Source of the DNA: Lachnospiraceae bacterium UBA7589 | GTDB taxonomy: Bacteria; Bacillota; Clostridia; Lachnospirales; Lachnospiraceae | DNA length: 5,030 nt | Assembly: GCA_002476495.1 (NCBI GenBank) | Contig: DLKL01000007.1 | Location: forward strand, 72,973 to 78,002 | Reading direction: 5' to 3' | Shown here: piece after piece, positions 1 through 4,803 of the stretch | Layout of the letters: the number at the start of each line of letters is the position of its first letter | Numbering within the stretch: position 1 is the first letter of the stretch | Made by a program: the position numbers and the translations under genes | Notes under the pieces: generated by a model | What the model saw: only the letters and a program-made list of their open reading frames with translations | The model's database searches: none | Told to the model about the DNA's origin: nothing

Positions 1-134
1 GATTGTATAAAAGAAATGGCACAGATATGATTTTAACCAACGGACTTGGAGCACATTCCATAAAAATCAGGGTAAATAATATACCGGAAATTGTATTCAT
101 AAAATTTGGAATAAATGGTACCGATAAAGGTTGA
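1..134 (+). CDS. 3' end of a probable metallophosphoesterase (partial)
   Basis: The frame whose first full codon is at base 3 stays open from the window edge to a TGA at 132-134, giving 43 visible residues. They contain NGTDMILTNGLG, then IKIRVNNIPEIVFIKF. This resembles the last strands of calcineurin-like metallophosphoesterases of the YkuE/YaeI type, where a glycine-rich 'GLG' turn is followed by 'R-x-N-x-P-E-hydrophobic' and a final beta strand. The two metal-binding cores of that family would lie upstream of the window, so no catalytic residue can be checked. Family members act on phosphoesters, often lipid or cell-envelope substrates, at or near the membrane; the substrate here is unknown. 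The other two forward frames close within the first 30 bases, which supports this frame. The assignment rests on a short C-terminal resemblance recalled from the family, so an unrelated beta-rich protein is possible. Confidence 0.55.
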   Translation, partial: LYKRNGTDMILTNGLGAHSIKIRVNNIPEIVFIKFGINGTDKG

Positions 135-159
135 AAAATACCTCTAAATAATATATTAT
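131..159 (+). promoter_or_regulatory. Predicted sigma-A promoter for the ldt-metH unit
   Basis: TTGAAA at 131-136 (5 of 6 matches to TTGACA), a 17-base spacer, and TATTAT at 154-159 (5 of 6 matches to TATAAT). The start of transcription would fall near 166, leaving a leader of about 40 bases before the ATG at 207. The -35 box overlaps the stop codon of the upstream gene. The -10 box lies in a perfect 12-base palindrome (148-159). AT-rich spacers produce chance matches, so this is a good prediction rather than proof. Confidence 0.6.
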
Positions 160-192
160 AAGGTAGCTTGTAACATATCAAAGTTTTAGATG

Positions 193-199
193 AAAAGGA
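193..199 (+). promoter_or_regulatory. Ribosome binding site of the L,D-transpeptidase gene
   Basis: AAAAGGA lies 7 bases before the ATG at 207. It supports that ATG over the in-frame ATG at codon 9, which has no comparable site in front of it. Confidence 0.6.
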
Positions 200-206
200 A
201 ATAATA

Positions 207-1742
207 ATGAGCAGAAATAAGGATAAATCCATGAAAAAGGATACAGAAAAGCAGGAAGTAAAGAAAAGTATAGAAAGTGGGGAAAACAAAGAAAATTCAA
301 TTGAGGGAGCAGCTCCTTATATTGACCCATCGGTAAAAAAGTATAAAAAAAGAAAGAAGACCGTCAGAGTAACAGGTATATGTTTTGCTGCTCTTGTACT
401 GTTTGTGTACATAGGAGGCGTAATTTATTTCAATAATCATTTTGATTCGGGAACCAGAATTAATCAATTTGATGTATCAAACAAATCCGTATCCGATGTT
501 GAAAAGATATTTGAAAAGGAATTTCAAAACTATGACCTGGCTGTTGAATATAAGAATACCACAAAGCATATTAAACAGGGTGACGGAGAACTTACCTTTA
601 CTCTGGAACAGTCTGTTTCTGATATAAAGAAAGAGCAAAATTCTTTTTTGTGGTTTGTTAATATATTTACAGATGAGAGCTACAATGTAGAATATAAGGC
701 AAATTATAATGCAGATAAGCTTCGTGAATATCTGGATTCCTTTGAATGTATGGCACCGGAAAACATGGAAAAGCCGGAAAATGCCTATGTATCTATGGAG
801 AATGGCGAGGTAATTGTTGTCCCTGATGAGACAAAAACCCTTCTTTCGCCGGAAAAGGTATATGATGTGGTTGAAGTGGCAATAAAGGACTTTAAATCGG
901 AGATTAATATTGAGGAAAATGATTGCTATGTTACTGCGGACATTACTGCAGATTCGGATATAATTAAGGCTCAGACTGAGGCTGCCGAGGAATTTCTTTC
1001 GATAAAGGCTGTATATGACTTTAAGGGATATGAGATTCCGATAACAAGAGAAGAACTGGCACAAATGGCATATTTGGACAGCAACGGAGAGGTGCAGATA
1101 AGCAGAACTGGAACAGAGAGATTTGTGAAAAATTTTGCTGATAAGTATACAACATACAAAAAAGACAGAGTATTTAAAACCCATGACGGAGATAAGATAT
1201 TAATTAACGGAAATTATTACGGATGGGAAATTGATGAAGAAAAGGAGCTGGAGGAGCTTTATCCGTTGCTTCTTAAAAAAAAGGATTTTACAAAAAAGCC
1301 GGCCGCAAAAAGAGAAGGCTATGCAATGGGTGAGATGAATGATATAGGAGATTCATATGTTGAAATAGATTTCCTTAAGCAGACTCTTTATGTATATAAG
1401 GATGGAAAGCTGGAGCTTGAGACACCTATAGTTTCAGGTAATATGTCCCGTAATTATAAAACACCGGGTGGACTGTTTTCCATAGATAACCGGGTATATG
1501 ACACATATCTGGTTGGACCTACCTGGAATCTTCATGTTAATGTGTGGATGGGCTTCAATGGCTCCATAGGTATTCATGATGCTCCATGGAGAGCTGAGTA
1601 TGGAGGGGATATATATACATATAACGGTTCCCACGGCTGTGTTAACGTGCCATATGATAATGCCATGAAGGCTATTGAGATATGTGAGGTTGGTATGCCT
1701 GTAGTGGCATATTGGCTGGATGAAGTAGAAATAGTAAAATAA
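207..1742 (+). CDS. Membrane-anchored L,D-transpeptidase (YkuD domain) with PG_binding_4-like region
   Basis: This 511-residue protein should form 3-3 cross-links, or attach donors, between peptidoglycan stem peptides outside the membrane, using a cysteine nucleophile and thus bypassing beta-lactam-sensitive D,D-transpeptidases. Residues 1-52 are a very charged Lys/Glu-rich cytoplasmic tail ending in KKYKKRKK. Residues about 54-75 are one hydrophobic membrane segment (positive-inside, type II). GTRINQFDVSNKSV (82-95) begins the extracytoplasmic part. Residues about 115-235 and 258-355 look like two PG_binding_4-type modules; NGNYYGWEIDEEKE (334-347) is typical of these. The catalytic YkuD domain spans about 382-510, with YKTPGG (417-422), GIHD with His457, and SHGCVN (475-480) with His476 and nucleophile Cys478. 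The spacing H-X17-SHGC fits the family pattern, so the active site is intact. It is followed after 17 bases by metH and probably shares its transcript. The YkuD assignment is secure; the physiological substrate (3-3 cross-linking or protein anchoring) is inferred. Confidence 0.93.
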   Translation: MSRNKDKSMKKDTEKQEVKKSIESGENKENSIEGAAPYIDPSVKKYKKRKKTVRVTGICFAALVLFVYIGGVIYFNNHFDSGTRINQFDVSNKSVSDVEKIFEKEFQNYDLAVEYKNTTKHIKQGDGELTFTLEQSVSDIKKEQNSFLWFVNIFTDESYNVEYKANYNADKLREYLDSFECMAPENMEKPENAYVSMENGEVIVVPDETKTLLSPEKVYDVVEVAIKDFKSEINIEENDCYVTADITADSDIIKAQTEAAEEFLSIKAVYDFKGYEIPITREELAQMAYLDSNGEVQISRTGTERFVKNFADKYTTYKKDRVFKTHDGDKILINGNYYGWEIDEEKELEELYPLLLKKKDFTKKPAAKREGYAMGEMNDIGDSYVEIDFLKQTLYVYKDGKLELETPIVSGNMSRNYKTPGGLFSIDNRVYDTYLVGPTWNLHVNVWMGFNGSIGIHDAPWRAEYGGDIYTYNGSHGCVNVPYDNAMKAIEICEVGMPVVAYWLDEVEIVK

Positions 1743-1748
1743 TTACAT

Positions 1749-1753
1749 CGGAG
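1749..1753 (+). promoter_or_regulatory. Ribosome binding site of metH
   Basis: CGGAG in the 17-base gap between the transpeptidase stop and the metH ATG, with 6 bases between the motif and the start codon. It is a moderate site. The gap has no room for a promoter, terminator or riboswitch, so metH must be transcribed from upstream of or within the transpeptidase gene. Confidence 0.6.
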
Positions 1754-1759
1754 TTAATT

Positions 1760-4183
1760 ATGAACAGGACAGTATTCAGACAATTAATTGACAGTAAAAT
1801 AATAATGCTTGATGGTGCAACAGGCAGTAATCTGATGGATTGCGGCATGCCTGTGGGAGTATGCCCCGAAAAATGGATTCTTGACAATCCGGAGCATCTG
1901 GTTAAGCTTCAACGGAAATATATCAAAGCAGGCTCTGATATTATTCTTGCCCCAACCTTTACGGCAAACAGAATAAAGCTTGCCGAATATGGACTTGAGG
2001 ATGATATTACTTCGATTAACACAAGGCTTGTAAATCTTTCTAAGAAGGCAGTTGCCCTGGAAGGACACAGAGGATATGTGGCGGGCGACATTACAATGAC
2101 AGGCAGACAGCTTAAACCAATCGGTAATATGGAGCTGGATGAGCTTATTAATGTTTATAAGGAGCAGGCAAAAATTCTTTGCGAGGCCGGTGTGGATTTG
2201 TTTATTGTTGAAACAATGATGAATCTGGCTGAGGCAAGAGCGGCTCTGATTGCCATAAGAGAGGTTTGCGATTTACCGGTAATGGTGAGCCTTACTTTTA
2301 ACGAAGATGGGAAAACTCTTTTTGGACAGACTCCCGAAACTTCTGTGGTGGTTTTGCAAAGCCTTGGAGCAGATGCAGTGGGAATAAACTGTTCAACCGG
2401 TCCCGGAGAGATGATTCCTCTTATAAAGAGGATGATTGATTATGCCACTATTCCCGTGTTCGCAAAGCCAAATAACGGTATGCCTTTGCTCGTTGACGGA
2501 GTAACAAGATATAATATGACTCCTGAGGAATTTGCATTATATGGAAATGAGCTGGTGGAAGCAGGGATAAGAGCTATAGGTGGCTGTTGCGGAACTACGC
2601 CAAAGCATATTGAAGAATTAAGAAAGTACACCAGAAACATAAAGTCAGGAGGATATACTCCTGTTGCAACAAGGATTCTTGCAAGTGAATATGAAATTCT
2701 GCCTATTGATATAGATGGCAATTTTAAAATTGTGGGTGAAAGAATCAATCCTACAGGAAAAAAGAAACTTCAGGAGGAACTCAGACAAGGCAGAATGGAT
2801 ATGGTTGTTTCCATGGCAGAGGAGCAGGTAGCATGTGGTGCTGAAATACTCGATGTAAATATGGGAATGAATGGAATAGACGAGCTTTCCATGATGAAGA
2901 AGGCAATATATAGTATTATAGGAACGGTTAATGTACCTCTTTGCATCGATTCCAGTCATGTCAATATAATCGAAGAAGCATTGCGCCTGTATCCAGGCAG
3001 GGCACTTATTAATTCTATTTCCCTGGAGGAAAAGAAATGCCGGCCTCTCATGAAAATTGCCGCAAAGTATGGTGCGATGTGTATATTGCTGCCTCTTTCC
3101 GACAAGGGACTTCCCGAAAGTCTTGAAGAAAAAATAGATATAATTAACCGCCTTCTTGATATTGCTAAGGAGGAGGGCGTATCAAGGGACAGTATTATTG
3201 TTGACGGCCTTGTGGCAACGGTGGGCGCCAATCCCCGTGCTGCCATTGAAACTCTTGAGACAATAAGATATTGTAAGGAAGAATTAAAGCTCCCTACAAT
3301 ATGTGGTCTGTCCAATATATCCTTTGGACTCCCGGAAAGAATAAATGTCAATACAGCATTCCTGACTATGGCAATAAGCTATGGACTGACTATGGCAATA
3401 TGCAACCCGGGACAGGCTATGATAGTTAATTCGGCATTGGCATCGGATTTGCTTCTGGCAAAGGACAGGTCTGATGACAGATACGTTGCCGGAGTTGTAC
3501 CGGTGCTCCAAAAAAACAGTCAGGCTCAGGAAAAAAAGGATTCAGAACCTGATTTGCAAGGAAGTCCCATATTTATAGATGTGGTGAAGGGAAATAAATC
3601 TACCATAGTTGAGAATGTAAAAAGAGCCATAGACGAGGGTAGAGACCCCCAGAGCATTATTGACAACGATTTAATACCTGCTGTGAATAAAGTGGGAGAG
3701 CTTTTTGAACAAAAGAAATATTTCCTCCCACAGCTTATATCAGGTGCAACTGTCATGGATATGGCTATAGAGTATATTACACCATATCTTAGAATTGAAG
3801 ATACCAAGGAATATAAGGGTACGGTTGTAATTGCCACAGTTGAAGGTGATATACATGATATCGGTAAAAATCTGGTAGCCTTAATGCTTAAAAATTATGG
3901 ATATAAGGTCATTGATCTTGGAAAGGATGTTCCAAGAGATGTGATTATTCAGGCGGCTGTTGATAATGAGGCACAGATTATAGGTCTGTCTGCTCTTATG
4001 ACTACAACCATGATGAGGATGAAGGATGTGGTTGATGAGGTAAGAATAAGAAAGCTTGACTGTAAAATCATTATAGGCGGTGCTGTTGTGTCCCAGAATT
4101 TTGCTGATGAGATAAAGGCAGACGGATATTCAAAGGATGCAAATGAAGCTGTAAAGCTTGTAGAGAGACTATTGACAGACTAA
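1760..4183 (+). CDS. metH: Cobalamin-dependent methionine synthase, short form lacking the activation domain
   Basis: This cytoplasmic enzyme moves a methyl group from 5-methyltetrahydrofolate via cobalamin to homocysteine, making methionine and tetrahydrofolate. Four modules are in the usual order. The homocysteine-binding barrel (about 1-290) has MLDGATGS (16-23), GINCSTGP with Cys211, and GGCCGTTP with Cys276/Cys277; these three cysteines are the expected zinc ligands. The pterin-binding barrel (about 320-575) has VGERINPTG (325-333), DVNMGMNG (365-372) and CIDSSH (395-400). The B12 cap helices (about 605-680) include KKYFLPQLISGA. The Rossmann-like B12 domain (about 686-807) has GDIHDIGKN (696-704), where His699 is the expected lower cobalt ligand, plus GLSALMTTTM and GGA (773-775). 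At 807 residues it lacks the C-terminal AdoMet-binding activation domain of the roughly 1,200-residue E. coli enzyme, as does Thermotoga MetH. A charged linker (585-600) separates the halves. Reactivation probably needs a separate protein. A corrinoid methyltransferase for another substrate is less likely, because both the homocysteine and pterin modules are complete. Confidence 0.95.
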   Translation: MNRTVFRQLIDSKIIMLDGATGSNLMDCGMPVGVCPEKWILDNPEHLVKLQRKYIKAGSDIILAPTFTANRIKLAEYGLEDDITSINTRLVNLSKKAVALEGHRGYVAGDITMTGRQLKPIGNMELDELINVYKEQAKILCEAGVDLFIVETMMNLAEARAALIAIREVCDLPVMVSLTFNEDGKTLFGQTPETSVVVLQSLGADAVGINCSTGPGEMIPLIKRMIDYATIPVFAKPNNGMPLLVDGVTRYNMTPEEFALYGNELVEAGIRAIGGCCGTTPKHIEELRKYTRNIKSGGYTPVATRILASEYEILPIDIDGNFKIVGERINPTGKKKLQEELRQGRMDMVVSMAEEQVACGAEILDVNMGMNGIDELSMMKKAIYSIIGTVNVPLCIDSSHVNIIEEALRLYPGRALINSISLEEKKCRPLMKIAAKYGAMCILLPLSDKGLPESLEEKIDIINRLLDIAKEEGVSRDSIIVDGLVATVGANPRAAIETLETIRYCKEELKLPTICGLSNISFGLPERINVNTAFLTMAISYGLTMAICNPGQAMIVNSALASDLLLAKDRSDDRYVAGVVPVLQKNSQAQEKKDSEPDLQGSPIFIDVVKGNKSTIVENVKRAIDEGRDPQSIIDNDLIPAVNKVGELFEQKKYFLPQLISGATVMDMAIEYITPYLRIEDTKEYKGTVVIATVEGDIHDIGKNLVALMLKNYGYKVIDLGKDVPRDVIIQAAVDNEAQIIGLSALMTTTMMRMKDVVDEVRIRKLDCKIIIGGAVVSQNFADEIKADGYSKDANEAVKLVERLLTD
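3362..3400 (+). repeat. 15-base tandem-like direct repeat inside metH
   Basis: CTGACTATGGCAATA occurs perfectly at 3362-3376 and 3386-3400, a 24-base (8-codon) period. Both copies are read in the same frame and encode LTMAI (535-539 and 543-547). The segment aligns to the usual 'FL-x-MA-x-x-x-GL-x-x-AI-x-NP' stretch of MetH proteins without an apparent insertion, so it need not be a duplication. Confidence 0.7.
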
Positions 4184-4200
4184 GTTTAAATGGTTAAAAT
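4172..4200 (+). promoter_or_regulatory. Predicted strong promoter for ilvN-ilvC, starting inside metH
   Basis: A perfect TTGACA at 4172-4177 lies in the last codons of metH. It is followed by an optimal 17-base spacer and TAAAAT at 4195-4200 (5 of 6 matches to TATAAT). Transcription would begin near 4207, leaving about 42 bases before the ilvN ATG. That leader is too short for a T-box or riboswitch. This is the best promoter match I found in the window. Confidence 0.68.
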
Positions 4201-4216
4201 ATAGTTTAATGTAAAA

Positions 4217-4252
4217 ATGAGTTTAAGTTTGAAAGGTGGATACAATATATGA
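4217..4252 (+). other. Possible 11-codon leader mini-ORF overlapping the ilvN start
   Basis: ATG at 4217 opens MSLSLKGGYNI and stops at TGA 4250-4252, sharing ATGA with the ilvN start codon. It includes two Leu codons and one Ile codon, and the ilvN ribosome binding site lies within it. No Shine-Dalgarno motif precedes its ATG, and it would start only about 10 bases from the predicted transcript start. Translation is therefore doubtful, and the overlap may be chance. Confidence 0.2.
4234..4240 (+). promoter_or_regulatory. Ribosome binding site of ilvN
   Basis: AGGTGGA, a near-consensus Shine-Dalgarno motif, ends 8 bases before the ATG at 4249 and fixes that start. No alternative in-frame start lies between it and the gene upstream. 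Confidence 0.7.
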
Positions 4253-4740
4253 ATAAGATGGTATTATCATTATTGGTTGACAATACATCAGGTGTACTTA
4301 GCAGGGTTTCCGGTTTGTTTAGCAGAAGAGGATATAACATTGACAGCCTGTCAGTGGGTATAACAGAAAATCCTAAGCTCTCCCGCATGACAGTTGCAGT
4401 CAGTGGCGATGACAGGATTTTAAGCCAGATAAAAAAACAACTGCTTAAACTTGAGGATGTCATATCCATCACAGAGCTTAAGGACGGAGCATCTGTATGC
4501 CGTGAGCTTCTTTTGGTTAAGGTAAAAACAACAAACGAGGAAAGACAGCAGATTATATCTCTTGCGAATGTGTTCAGAGCAAAAGTTGTTGATGTTTCCA
4601 CTGATTCTGTTATGATAGAAATAACAGGTAATGTTACCAAGATAGAGGCATTTATTACTCTTCTGGATGGCTTCAGGATAGAGGAAATGGTTCGTACAGG
4701 ACTTACAGGTCTTATCAGAGGTAATGCCTCTGAGAACTAA
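4249..4740 (+). CDS. ilvN: Acetolactate synthase small (regulatory) subunit
   Basis: This 163-residue protein is the usual length for the regulatory subunit of acetohydroxyacid synthase (also named IlvH). It binds the ThDP-dependent catalytic subunit IlvB in the cytoplasm, raises its activity and confers valine feedback inhibition on the first common step of valine, leucine and isoleucine synthesis. An N-terminal ACT domain (about 3-75) carries the hallmark NTSGVLSRVSGLFSRRGYN (12-30). Asn12, Gly15 and Asn30 match the positions whose mutation makes E. coli IlvH valine-resistant, so feedback control is probably intact. The C-terminal ALS_ss_C domain (about 86-159) includes ELLLVKV, FRAKVVDVS and the closing MVRTGLTGLIRG. 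A strong RBS precedes it and a promoter lies just upstream. ilvC follows after 63 bases, but no catalytic ilvB is adjacent. It is named ilvN here; ilvH is equally acceptable. No truncation or frameshift is seen. Confidence 0.95.
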   Translation: MNKMVLSLLVDNTSGVLSRVSGLFSRRGYNIDSLSVGITENPKLSRMTVAVSGDDRILSQIKKQLLKLEDVISITELKDGASVCRELLLVKVKTTNEERQQIISLANVFRAKVVDVSTDSVMIEITGNVTKIEAFITLLDGFRIEEMVRTGLTGLIRGNASEN

Positions 4741-4746
4741 GTGAGG

Positions 4747-4771
4747 GTCATTACTTACATAAAGTAATAAC
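4747..4771 (+). promoter_or_regulatory. AT-rich inverted repeat between ilvN and ilvC
   Basis: ATTACTT (4750-4756) and AAGTAAT (4762-4768) form a perfect 7-bp stem around a 5-base loop. Past a C/A mismatch the stem can gain two more pairs (4747-4748 with 4770-4771). A run of six T lies at 4782-4787, but 10 or more bases after the stem, and the stem is AT-rich, so it is a poor intrinsic terminator. It could be a partial attenuator, an mRNA-processing hairpin or a protein-binding dyad. Only the symmetry is directly visible. Confidence 0.4.
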
Positions 4772-4789
4772 ATATATATTATTTTTTAC

Positions 4790-4797
4790 AGGAGGAA
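4790..4797 (+). promoter_or_regulatory. Strong ribosome binding site of ilvC
   Basis: AGGAGGAA, including a full consensus AGGAGG, ends 6 bases before the ATG at 4804. It is the strongest translation signal in the window, which fits the high IlvC level usually needed for this slow enzyme. Confidence 0.8.
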
Positions 4798-4803
4798 TAA
4801 AAA

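Noticed and set aside
477..1184. 235-codon open frame on the minus strand
   Set aside because: It lies wholly within the L,D-transpeptidase gene, which has clear domains and an intact active site. The minus-strand product is Cys/Ile/Phe/Tyr-rich without family resemblance, as expected of a shadow of an A-rich gene.
1788..1816. TTGACA early in metH as a promoter
   Set aside because: The hexamer is perfect, but the bases 17 positions downstream (GATGGT) do not resemble a -10 box.
2956..3351. 131-codon and other minus-strand frames opposite metH
   Set aside because: All lie antisense to well-conserved MetH modules, have no convincing start signals and show no recognisable motifs.
4190..4204. 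ATG-GTT-AAA-ATA-TAG mini-ORF (M-V-K-I) as a Val/Ile leader peptide
   Set aside because: It overlaps the predicted -10 box and so lies upstream of the predicted transcript start; it is only four codons long and has no SD motif.
4184..4248. Intrinsic terminator after metH
   Set aside because: No GC-containing stem followed by a T-run is present; the spacer is AT-rich with only short repeats.
4277..4310. Second TTGACA inside the start of ilvN
   Set aside because: It encodes part of the conserved VDNTSG motif and has no -10-like sequence at suitable spacing.
4206..4773. Minus-strand frames opposite ilvN (144 and 117 codons)
   Set aside because: They mirror the ilvN coding sequence and flanking AT-rich spacers; the low-complexity Ser/Leu/Thr-rich product is typical of antisense shadows.
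4751..4782. Separate promoter for ilvC in the ilvN-ilvC spacer
   Set aside because: TATATT/TATTAT sequences exist near 4775-4782, but the candidate -35 regions (TTACTT, CTTACA) are weak and the spacer is generally AT-rich.
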